Below, piece after piece: positions 8,243 to 17,200 of a stretch of DNA of 24,270 nt. The notes beneath the pieces are model-generated. The model was not told the origin of the DNA and made no database searches. It was given only the letters and a program-made list of their open reading frames with translations. The DNA is from Galbibacter sp035306585 (GTDB lineage Bacteria > Bacteroidota > Bacteroidia > Flavobacteriales > Flavobacteriaceae), in NCBI RefSeq assembly GCF_035306585.1, contig NZ_DATGNU010000004.1, positions 1 through 24,270 of the forward strand, read 5' to 3'. How positions within the stretch are numbered: the first letter of the stretch is position 1; every line of letters starts with the position of its first letter. The position numbers and the translations under genes were made by a program.

Positions 8243-8272
8243 TTAAAGGTGAACGCATAGGCTCACCTTTAA
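8243..8272. terminator. Bidirectional hairpin between convergent genes
   Basis: TTAAAGGTGA (8243-8252) and TCACCTTTAA (8263-8272) form a perfect 10-bp stem with a 10-nt loop. It sits exactly between the stop of the DUF808 gene (8229) and the stop of the minus-strand lipoprotein gene (8296). The T-run is only three bases in either direction, so it may act mainly as a 3'-end stabilising hairpin. Confidence 0.6.
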
Positions 8273-8295
8273 CCATCGCAATTAAAACCGAACGT

Positions 8296-8760
8296 TTAAA
8301 TTTCTTTAAAAATAATAGGCTTTGATGTTTTTGGTATTACCACTAAATGATAAGGTTGCGTAATTACCGTTAACATCCCCCCTGTATTTAACCGTTCAAT
8401 TTGAACTACAAACCTATCTTCCTGTTCTGTTACTTTGGTTATATCGATGGAATGACCACCATGAGATTTAATTTCATCAAACACTCCGAGTACAATATTT
8501 TTATCAAAATCGATCATTGGAATTGGAGATACTTCTTCATTGACGGTATTCATTTTAGACAATAAAACAGTAAATACCTTTTTATCCGTAATAATTAGCT
8601 TGGACTTTTCAATTCCTTCATCCCCATTACCGTTTAAATCTCCTTGACTTATGGTGGAAAATTCCACTGGTTTAATTACATCTTCAGTTTTCTGTTTCTC
8701 CTCACAAGAGAACAATAAAAGGGTTAATACAACCGCGTAGGTCAATCCATTTTTCATCAT
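8296..8760 (-). CDS. PrcB-domain lipoprotein
   Basis: This 154-aa lipoprotein has a signal sequence ending in LLLFSC, so Cys19 would be lipidated. The mature part has a variable region to about residue 50, then the recognisable PrcB C-terminal-like domain: IDFDKNIVLGVFDEIKSHGG, then ITKVTEQEDRFVVQIERLN and TQPYHLVVIPKTSKPIIF. The domain is named after PrcB of the Treponema denticola dentilisin complex, a lipoprotein needed for the protease. Most Bacteroidota copies, like this one, stand alone without a protease gene beside them, so a protease-partner role is not supported here. Two adjacent ATGs (8760 and 8757) make the start ambiguous by one residue. It is a monocistronic minus-strand gene bounded by the convergent hairpin at 8243-8272. 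Confidence 0.78.
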   Translation of the reverse strand: MMKNGLTYAVVLTLLLFSCEEKQKTEDVIKPVEFSTISQGDLNGNGDEGIEKSKLIITDKKVFTVLLSKMNTVNEEVSPIPMIDFDKNIVLGVFDEIKSHGGHSIDITKVTEQEDRFVVQIERLNTGGMLTVITQPYHLVVIPKTSKPIIFKEI

Positions 8761-9260
8761 TTTACTTTTTGAGTTCTATAAATAATAGATGTGATTTTTA
8801 ATTTAGGTTGCTTCAATTTGATAAAAATTTGGAGCCCTTAACCACAATAGAAACTCCATCCTTAATTATTTATAACGTTTGCGAGAGTTCTTTAGTACAT
8901 AAAGAAATCACAACATTCACATAGTAATGTCACCCATAATGTGATGATTTTCTTGCATATACCTAATAATGTAACCTGAGGTTAAGGATGTGTAACATAT
9001 CGTCATAATGACTATAAGACTTCCTGTTAGCTTTGTTTCACTAGCGAACTTGTCTTGTGTAATACTCCAGAAGTCGCTTTTGCGGCTTAAGCTTACAACC
9101 TAAACTAATGGGGTTACTAAAATGCTAGGTACAACATCTGGCTTAAGGCATTTGCCTTAGAATTTAAAAACAGAAAATCCAGTAGCGAAGAATAAAAAGC
9201 TAACAAAACGGTATTGGCAAAAGTGCGACAAGCTAGTTAACTTTCTAACACATCTAATTT
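8761..9260 (+). promoter_or_regulatory. Long susC upstream region: candidate operator cluster, -7 element and structured leader
   Basis: No gene is visible. The word TAATGT occurs at 8925-8930, 8937-8942 and 8967-8972, followed by ATGTGTAACAT at 8988-8998. An exact -7 element, TAGCTTTG, is at 9028-9035, without a TTG at -33, as is common for activator-dependent promoters. Transcription from it would give a leader of about 220 nt with two hairpins: AAGTCGC (9071-9077) with GCGGCTT (9082-9088), and TAAGGC (9144-9149) with GCCTTA (9154-9159). The AATGT-rich block lies 30-100 bp upstream of the -7 element, the right place for binding by the locus HTCS. Confidence 0.4.
9028..9035 (+). promoter_or_regulatory. 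susC -7 promoter element
   Basis: TAGCTTTG matches TAnnTTTG exactly and lies about 225 bp before the susC ATG. Its missing -33 TTG suggests activation by a bound regulator, presumably the HTCS. Confidence 0.4.
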
Positions 9261-12200
9261 ATGAAACATTCTAATTTTAAACGATTTTTGTTCCTATTGA
9301 GCTTGTTTAGTTTCGGCTTAGCACAAGCACAAGGAGGGATTACCGTCTCTGGAACCGTTCAAGATGCATCAGGCCCTTTACCAGGGGTCAACGTAGTACT
9401 TCTTGACAATTCAAAAGGAACATCAACTGATTTTGACGGTAATTTTACATTAGCCGGAGTAGATCCACAAGCTACAATTGTCTTTAGCTATGTTGGATTC
9501 AAAACCGTAGAAGTTCCGGTAAACAACAGAAGTACACTCAATGTTACCCTGGAGTTAGACTCCCAATCACTAGAAGAAATTGTCGTAGTAGGTTATGGTA
9601 CTCAAAGTAGAAGTGAGGTTACCGGCGCTATTGCAACAATCGATGCGGCGGAAATTGCTAGTATCCCAGTTACTACGGCAGACCAAGCACTACAAGGACG
9701 GGCTCCAGGTGTAAACATTATTAACAGTGGAGCTCCTGGGTCTTCCCCAGTGGTTCGAATTCGTGGGTTGGGTACGCCCAATAACAACTCCCCGCTTTAT
9801 GTGATCGATGGTACGATATCAGGAGGAATGGGCAATTTAAACCCAAATGACATCGAATCAGTTCAGGTTCTTAAGGATGCATCTACCACTGCGGTATATG
9901 GATCCAAAGGTTCCAATGGGGTTATAATTATTACTACTAAAAAGGGTAAACCAAGCGAAAAAGCGACTTTAAGCTTTGATTCCTATTCTGGGGTAAACTT
10001 TGTGGATAACCGTTATGATGTTTTAAATTCAGAACAGTACAAACGCTATGCATCGGAGATAGGACCAACACCTGAAAGAATATCCAATTCGGCGTATGCA
10101 TCTTTATCTTCACATGAAACGGATTGGCAAGACGAAATATTCAGAACAGGATTTATTCAAAGTTACAACCTTGCCTTATCTGGCGGAAATGAGAATAGCA
10201 ACTTCCGTTTCTCTGGTGGATACTTAGGACAAGAGGGCGCTATGATTGAAACTGATTACGAACGTTTTAATTTTAGAGCTAACAGTCAATTTACCTTTGG
10301 AAATTTGACCATTGGAGAGAGCCTTGGTATATCATTTGACAAACAAAATCCAGAGCGAGACAGCGGTGGCCGTTCTATTCTAGAACACGCCATTAAGATC
10401 GCTCCGTACCTACCAGTGTACAATTCAGATAATTTAGGAGGATTCCAAGGACCTAGTAGCTCACTTGATCTACAAGATGCAGAGAACCCAGTTCGTGCTC
10501 AAACCTTAGGAGAGTTAGTGAATAAGTCAATCGATATTAATGGAGGTATTTTTGCTACCTATGAGCTTTTTGACGCCTTGACCTTTAAGACTCAAGTAGG
10601 TCTTGATTATAGTAATGGAAAGAACACAAGCTTTATTCCTTCCTATAGTGATGATGAGACCTCCACTAATAGTACCTCTTTCGCTCAGATAATTAAGAAC
10701 ACTAGCATCTATCAGTCTTTAACCTATACCAATAGTTTGACTTATAAAAAGACCTTTGGAGATTACCATAATTTAGAGTTATTGGCATTGGCAGAACAAC
10801 AAAAAATAAAGTTTGAGAGTGTAAACGCCAGAAGTACCAATGATATTACAGATGCTGTAGATCAACTTTCCATTGATGGCGTTGACCTGAGCTCGAACTC
10901 TTCAGAATACCTTCGAATCGGTTATTTAGGCCGAGTTAATTACAACTTTGACAGGCGTTATCTTTTCGCAGCATCCATTCGTAGAGATGCTTCTTCAAGA
11001 TTTGGTGCAAACAATCGATGGGGATATTTCCCTTCCGTTTCTGCTGGTTGGAACATCGGTAGAGAAGCCTTTATGGAAGGCTCCTCAATTAATAACTTAA
11101 AACTTAGAGGAAGTTGGGGTAAAACTGGTAATGACAATATTGGCGATTATTTATATAGTTCTACTTTGTTGACAAACTTCATCTATCCAATTGGTGGCTC
11201 CGCTGTTCAAGGAACAACCGCTAATGGTTTAGCGAATCCTGATCTTAAATGGGAGGAAACAACCATGCGTAACATCGGACTTGACGTGGGAATTAATGAT
11301 AATCAATTCACCTTTACGCTCGAGTACTACAACAATAAAAGTGATGATTTATTAATCGACCTTCCACTTCCACTCTCCCATGGATATAACAACCCCAATT
11401 TAACTTCAAATGTAGGTTCAGTTAAAACTAAAGGTTTTGAATTTAATTTTGGATATAATGATTATCAAGGTGACTTTACTTGGTCAGCGAACTTGAACAT
11501 TAGTCATAGCCAAAACGAAGTGTTAACGCTGAACTCCAGTGGCGAAAGCAGCCCAATTTACGGTGGTAATTTCGAGGGAGAAAACCTTTCTGCTATTAGC
11601 GTAAATGAACCTTTATTCTATTTTTACGGATACCAATTCGACGGTATTTACCAAAATGAAGCGGAGGTTGATGCTGTCCTAAGTGCAAATCCAAACCAAG
11701 ATGTAGTACAACCTGGTGATGTTCGTTATAAGGATTTAAATGGTGATGGAGACATTACCTCTGCTGATAAAACTAAAATCGGTAACCCATACCCAGATGT
11801 AGTTTTAGGATTTAATTTAAGTGCTAACTATAAAAATTTTGATTTCAATGCTTTTGTAACGGGTAGTTATGGTAATGATGTATACAACACCAATATCTAT
11901 GATCTCCAGGGGATGACACGTTTATTCAACTCAGGAGTTGAGGTACTGGACCGTTGGACTGGCCCTGGGACCTCTAATACCATCCCAAGAGCCTTAGGAG
12001 CTACTCAGAACACTAGTGCTTCAGATAGATTTATTGAAGACGGTTCCTATACTAGGTTGAAGAACCTAACCATCGGATATACTTTTCCAATGACCTTTTT
12101 AAACGATGCGATTTCAAAATTCAGGATCTATATGAGTGGGCAAAACCTAATTACCATTACAGATTATAGCGGTTTAGACCCTGAAATAGGACAGATCCAA

Positions 12201-12302
12201 ATAAATAATCAAAATACGAGAAATCAATTCGAGATTGGAATAGACCGTGGAAATTACCCTCAGCCAAAGTCAGTGGTTTTTGGATTACAACTTGAATTTT
12301 AA
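9261..12302 (+). CDS. susC: SusC/RagA-type TonB-dependent oligosaccharide transporter
   Basis: The 1013-aa outer-membrane transporter has a signal peptide (about 1-24, ending LAQAQ). A carboxypeptidase-regulatory-like domain spans about 28-100 (GTVQDASGPLPGVNVVLLDN, FDGNFTLAGV, FSYVGFKT). The Bacteroidota SusC signature LEEIVVVGYG is at about 104-113. The plug then includes the conserved QALQGRAPGVNI, VRIRGLGT and SPLYVIDG, with DIESVQVLKDASTTAVYGSK, and a long beta-barrel follows up to a final Phe (FGLQLEF). Length and order are normal. It should import oligosaccharides delivered by the SusD partner, powered by TonB-ExbBD. The susD gene starts 11 bp after the stop. Substrate cannot be read from SusC; the neighbouring GH43 suggests an arabinose- or xylose-containing glycan. 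Confidence 0.95.
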   Translation: MKHSNFKRFLFLLSLFSFGLAQAQGGITVSGTVQDASGPLPGVNVVLLDNSKGTSTDFDGNFTLAGVDPQATIVFSYVGFKTVEVPVNNRSTLNVTLELDSQSLEEIVVVGYGTQSRSEVTGAIATIDAAEIASIPVTTADQALQGRAPGVNIINSGAPGSSPVVRIRGLGTPNNNSPLYVIDGTISGGMGNLNPNDIESVQVLKDASTTAVYGSKGSNGVIIITTKKGKPSEKATLSFDSYSGVNFVDNRYDVLNSEQYKRYASEIGPTPERISNSAYASLSSHETDWQDEIFRTGFIQSYNLALSGGNENSNFRFSGGYLGQEGAMIETDYERFNFRANSQFTFGNLTIGESLGISFDKQNPERDSGGRSILEHAIKIAPYLPVYNSDNLGGFQGPSSSLDLQDAENPVRAQTLGELVNKSIDINGGIFATYELFDALTFKTQVGLDYSNGKNTSFIPSYSDDETSTNSTSFAQIIKNTSIYQSLTYTNSLTYKKTFGDYHNLELLALAEQQKIKFESVNARSTNDITDAVDQLSIDGVDLSSNSSEYLRIGYLGRVNYNFDRRYLFAASIRRDASSRFGANNRWGYFPSVSAGWNIGREAFMEGSSINNLKLRGSWGKTGNDNIGDYLYSSTLLTNFIYPIGGSAVQGTTANGLANPDLKWEETTMRNIGLDVGINDNQFTFTLEYYNNKSDDLLIDLPLPLSHGYNNPNLTSNVGSVKTKGFEFNFGYNDYQGDFTWSANLNISHSQNEVLTLNSSGESSPIYGGNFEGENLSAISVNEPLFYFYGYQFDGIYQNEAEVDAVLSANPNQDVVQPGDVRYKDLNGDGDITSADKTKIGNPYPDVVLGFNLSANYKNFDFNAFVTGSYGNDVYNTNIYDLQGMTRLFNSGVEVLDRWTGPGTSNTIPRALGATQNTSASDRFIEDGSYTRLKNLTIGYTFPMTFLNDAISKFRIYMSGQNLITITDYSGLDPEIGQIQINNQNTRNQFEIGIDRGNYPQPKSVVFGLQLEF

Positions 12303-12313
12303 ATCAAAAAATT

Positions 12314-13786
12314 ATGAATAAATTTAAATATATTTTTAGCATCCTCAGCCTTGGGTTTGTCTTGCATTCCTGTGACACCGATGGCTTGGAGTTAAGTAAC
12401 CCGTCACAACTATCTCCTGAAACCTATTTTGAAAACGAGGTTCAGGTAAGATCAGCGGTGAACGCCGTATATGCCAATTTACAGACCATTGGCACCTATA
12501 GTAGGAATTACTACTTTATCATGGATAACATGGCACATGAAAACGAAGGGAACCCACAGTTAGAAGCAAACAAGCGATTGTTCTTAGACTTTTCATTTGA
12601 TGCTAGTTCCGAATTAGTGAACCAGTTTTGGGATAGCTCCTATAGAGGAATCAATAAAGCAAATTTTGTAATCAATAATGAAGAAAAAATTAATGAGATA
12701 CCAAACTCATTATTGAATCAAAATTTAAAGAATAAGTATATAGGAGAGGCAAAGTTCCTCAGAGCTTTGTATTATTTTAATTTGGTGACCCTTTACGGAG
12801 GAGTGCCTTTGATCACAACAGTTCCAGAAAGCAGTGAAGGATTTCCAAGAAGCACCGTAGAGGAGGTGTATACTCAAATTGTATCGGATCTTACCGATGC
12901 CGCGAATACTCTTTTACCTAAAGCTACAGAAGAGCAAGGCAGAGCCACTAGAGGAGCTGCTTATGCCCTATTGGGGAAAGTTCAACTCTACAGAGGAAAT
13001 TACACAGAGGCTTTAGCTGCTTTTGACAATATCTATGATGTGTATCAGCTTACCGATAATTATTTTGATAACTTCATGGAAGAAACGGAGCATAATTCAG
13101 AAACCATTTTTGGGGTCGAGTTTGACGATGACATGGGTAATAATGCATTTTGGAATAGTACAGTTAGTGGTGAAGGTCCAAATGAGGCTAGTTTAAGGGG
13201 CCAATCATACGGATTTGTAGATTGGTTTAACTGTTATCCATCCGATCATCTACTGGATGAATTCGAGCCGAATGACCCCAGATATAAAGCGAGTTTCTAT
13301 GAAGTTGGAGATACCTATGCAGGTGGAGAACTTACCATAACAGAAATTAGTTTAGGTAGAAGAGCCGTATGGAGAAAATACCAAAACTATTATAAAGATG
13401 CTAACGAGGATCTACAATCTGGAATTAACTTTGGTATCATTCGATTTGCAGATGTTCTACTTATGATGGCTGAGGCCGCTAATGAGGTGGTAGATCAAAA
13501 TACCGCTATTGATTATATCAATGAAGTTAGAGATCGTGTCGATATGCCATTATTATCCTACGGTTTATCCAAAGAAGAAGTGTTTGACGCCATTGTTCAT
13601 GAGCGAATGGTTGAACTGGCTGGTGAACAAGTACGTTTTGCAGATTTGAAACGTTGGGGAATGGCCGCAGAGGTATTAAGCCAATTTGGCTTCCGATCAG
13701 GAGTTCATGACCTGCTACCAATACCAGAGGCAGAAATTAATTCTAATTCTGCTTTAAGTCAAGAGGATCAGAATCCAGGTTATTAA
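12314..13786 (+). CDS. susD: SusD/RagB-type outer-membrane glycan-binding lipoprotein
   Basis: This 490-aa lipoprotein has the lipobox LHSC with Cys20 as the likely lipidated residue, followed by DTDGLELS. Typical SusD features follow: SPETYFENEVQVRSAVNAVY near 40-55, the TPR-like GEAKFLRALYYFNLVTLYGG with PLI at about 143-165, a mid-region RGAAYALLGKVQLYRGNYTE, the C-terminal IIRFADVLLMMAEAANEV and ERMVELAGEQVRFADLKRWG, and an ending in LPIPEAEINSN and NPGY. It forms the lid of the SusC channel and captures oligosaccharides at the cell surface. The start 11 bp after susC shows cotranscription, and a strong intrinsic terminator follows at 13814-13856. Length and motif order are standard for the family. 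Confidence 0.95.
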   Translation: MNKFKYIFSILSLGFVLHSCDTDGLELSNPSQLSPETYFENEVQVRSAVNAVYANLQTIGTYSRNYYFIMDNMAHENEGNPQLEANKRLFLDFSFDASSELVNQFWDSSYRGINKANFVINNEEKINEIPNSLLNQNLKNKYIGEAKFLRALYYFNLVTLYGGVPLITTVPESSEGFPRSTVEEVYTQIVSDLTDAANTLLPKATEEQGRATRGAAYALLGKVQLYRGNYTEALAAFDNIYDVYQLTDNYFDNFMEETEHNSETIFGVEFDDDMGNNAFWNSTVSGEGPNEASLRGQSYGFVDWFNCYPSDHLLDEFEPNDPRYKASFYEVGDTYAGGELTITEISLGRRAVWRKYQNYYKDANEDLQSGINFGIIRFADVLLMMAEAANEVVDQNTAIDYINEVRDRVDMPLLSYGLSKEEVFDAIVHERMVELAGEQVRFADLKRWGMAAEVLSQFGFRSGVHDLLPIPEAEINSNSALSQEDQNPGY

Positions 13787-13813
13787 TAAATTTTAGAATT
13801 AAGTTTAAGTTTA

Positions 13814-13856
13814 GAATTCATCCATGGTATATTGCTATGGGTGGATTCTTTTTTTT
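13814..13856 (+). terminator. Intrinsic terminator of susCD
   Basis: The 5' arm GAATTCATCC (13814-13823) pairs with GGGTGGATTC (13839-13848) using two G-T wobbles, followed immediately by eight T (13849-13856). It lies 28 bp after the susD stop. Confidence 0.85.
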
Positions 13857-14112
13857 GCCTATGATGTTGTTTTTAGCAAAAAGGCGTACCTGGATGCTAG
13901 ACTTACTCTTTTACAACAAGCCTGTAGTGCTGATCATAAAGCCAAGTGCTTGTTTTACTTATTTTAAACATTCACCATAAACATCACCTATTCATTCCCT
14001 AACAGCGGCGCCTTTTTAATTCACACCTACGCTAAGAATTAAATCAGAACATCACCTTTAAACTATCTATAATAGTACCACGCATGAATCACAACATAAG
14101 CCAATGGAAGGT

Positions 14113-14151
14113 AAAAAAACCCAGGCAATTTAACTAAAAATCACCTGGGTT
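14113..14151 (-). terminator. Intrinsic terminator of the HTCS gene
   Basis: On the minus strand AACCCAGG (14151-14144) pairs perfectly with CCTGGGTT (14125-14118) across an 18-nt loop, and the T-run continues to 14113. It is about 75 bp past the HTCS stop. Confidence 0.85.
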
Positions 14152-14223
14152 AACTTGGTTGGTTATATCAAATGTCCCTTTTAAAAAAAGCTGTCGCTTA
14201 CTTATAACTCAAGTTACCCGCTT

Positions 14224-17200
14224 CTAACTAGCAATATAATCTATATAATCCTTAGGAGTAACATCTTTTAGATGTAGGTTTTTGTACTCCTTAGGAGAAC
14301 AACCATAAAACTCTTTAAAGCTCGAAGAAAACTTAGAAACATGAGAGAATCCAGTTGCATAAGTAACCTCAGTCACACTTAAATTCTTGCTTGCCAATAA
14401 GTCAGCAGCTTGTTTTAAACGGATGTTTCGCACAAAATCTCGCGTGGACTGATTGGTCAACTCTTTTAATTTTCTATAAAGATGAACTCGGCTAATACCG
14501 ATTTCTTTTGCTATCTTCTCTACATTTAATTCAGGGTTGTCCAAATTATCCATAATATACCTAGTCACACGCTCCATTAATTTCTCGTCAGCGGATTTCA
14601 TTTTAATAGGAGGCAACTTGTCTTCTGGCAACTGTTTACCTGAAAAGGAGTTTTTAAGCATCTCCCTGTTATTGATGATATTCTTAATGGTTGTTTTTAG
14701 GATCTCTAAATTAAAAGGTTTAGCTAAATAGGCATCTGCCCCAATATCCAGACCAAGAATATTATCCTGCATCCTTGATCGTGCAGTTAGCAGAATCACA
14801 GGAATATGGTTAATGTTGATGTTCTTTTTAATTTTTCTACATAAACTCACCCCATCCATCACTGGCATCGATATATCACTAATAATAAGGTCGGGTAGTT
14901 GATTCAAAATCATTGAATAGCCCCGTTTTCCATTGCTTTCCACTAAAACGTGGTAGTCATCACTAAGTTCGCTACTAAGGTAATTTCGGATTTCACTATC
15001 ATCATCAATAATAAGTATTTTACTTTTACCTCTTCCTTTGTACACTTGATTCCCCTGAAGGGGTGCGACCTGTTCAACAGCTTTTTCTTGGGTCTGTTCA
15101 AGTTCTAAGTTGGTCTGAGGCAATTTCATGGAAGTCACTTTCTCAACTACCACTTTGTCAGTCTGCTCTACGGATTGGCAATCTATGGGCAGCTCCATGA
15201 TCATGGTACATCCGGCCTGATCCTTATTATTAATGGCATAAATACGTCCTTTATGAAGGTGGACAATAGATCTAGTTAAATGCAAACCAATACCAGTACC
15301 TTCCTTAGGGTGTAACTCAACCATATTTGAACGATAAAAACGATCAAATATCTTGTTTAAGTCCTTTTCTGCAACCCCAATACCATTGTCTTTTACCCCT
15401 ATTCTAAAACTAGCAACTCCATTGCTAGTTGTAAAGGTATCTAATACCACATCAATTGCCCCTCCATCAGGGGTAAACTTAAAGGCATTAGAGAGTAGGT
15501 TGAGTAAAGTTTTATCGAAATAATTTGGATCTAGAACTACATCGAGCTTAGCGACCGAACTACAGAAATTCAGACTAATATTTTTGGTCTCTTTCTGATC
15601 CTTAAAAAGAGAACAGATATCCTGGATAAAGCCAACTATATCTACCTTACGATGGTTGAGTTGAATTTGACCCTGATCAATCTTTCGCATTTCCATTAGT
15701 TGGTTAATCAGGTGAAGAATACGCTCAGAATTTCGATGCATCACACTATAAACACCTTGTCGACCTTGGTCATCATCTGAACTCATTAGAGTTTTGAGCG
15801 GATTCAGAATCAAAGAAATAGGTGTCTTTATTTCATGAGAAATATTGGTGAAAAATTGGATTTTGGCTTCATTAATTTGATTTTGATAATGCTGCGCACG
15901 CACCTTCTCTCGAATCTTATGACGTTGGTTGATTTGAATTATAACCACTAGAGCGATCACACCAAATAATAACACGTATATAATTTTTGCTGTAAGTGTA
16001 CCATACCAAGGTGGTCTCACCATCACAGAAAAAGTCTTAATCCCTGAAAACGCTCCCAATTCTTTTGCCTTCACTCGAATGGTATACCTGCCAGGAATAA
16101 GATCTATAAAACGAATCGTATTGTCTCCCTGTTGCAGACTTACCCATGGAGAATCATCTATGGCATAGTAATAGGTAAGTCGCTGGGGATCAATAAAATT
16201 TTTAGAGGCAAACTCCATGGTAAAAGTGTTATCATTATTCGCAAATGAGAGGGTATCTGCCCGTAGGATCGCTTCATCTAAAATAGGTTTACCACCAGAG
16301 CGTGAGGCAGTATTAATTTGCTTATTATTCAAATAAAGAGCTGTAAGACGAATCTCTGGGACAGCCCCTTGTTCTGAAATTTGATTTGGGTCAAAATAAG
16401 AAATCCCATTAATTCCTCCAAAATAAACAGTGTGATGATCCCCGACTGTTATCGCACCCTTATTAAATTCATTTCCTTGTAGGCCATCGTTAAAATAGAA
16501 ATTTGTAAAATTTTTATCCTGGATATTAAACTTGGATATTCCACGGTGGGTACTCAGCCACAGGTTTCCTTCAACCTCCCTTATGGCACAAACTACATTA
16601 CTCGGCAATCCATCTTCGATAGAAAAGTTTTGGAGCTCCCAACGATCTTTGGGCTTATAATACAAACCTTCAGATGTTCCAACCCATAAATTACCACGAC
16701 TATCTTCATGTAGTGCATATATTATTATTTGACCCAATACATGATTAAGGCCATCTTCGAAAATAAAACTATTGGTATTTAAATCCAGACAACTCAATCC
16801 ATCATAGGTTCCAATATATAATTTATTGTCAGCGCTATAATGCAAAGTAGTTATCCAACTATTTTGCATATAATCTTTGGCATTACTAAACAAACTAGCG
16901 GAACTAGGAATATTTCTATCGCTTATTTTACCACTATTTAAATCCAGGGAGAATAGCCCAGAACCCATGGATCCGATCCATAAATTTTCATTATCGTCTT
17001 CAGCCAAAGCATAAATACGATCCACTTTACCACCTTTAGTATCATAAATCGGAGTTTTAAACTCAAATACATCGGTCTTCTTATTATAGGATCCAAGTCC
17101 GTTTAAATATGTCCCAGTCCATATGGTACCTTTGGAGTCCTCGTAAACACACATGACACTTCGAGACTCTTTGGTTAAATAATGATTGATCTGGTTGTAC

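Larger units (their letters stand above)
13787..14223. other. Intergenic region between convergent susD and HTCS genes
   Basis: Apart from the two terminators at its ends (13814-13856 plus, 14113-14151 minus) I see no supported gene. A 39-codon frame at 13861-13980 lies directly after the susD terminator and has no sign of being expressed. Confidence 0.6.

Noticed and set aside
8296..8760. Protease-complex locus around the PrcB-domain gene
   Set aside because: No subtilisin-like or other protease gene is adjacent; the neighbours are a DUF808 membrane protein and a PUL.
13861..13980. 39-codon plus-strand frame starting MMLFLAKRRT
   Set aside because: It begins 4 nt after the T-run of the susCD terminator, shows no promoter element, and I recognise no family.
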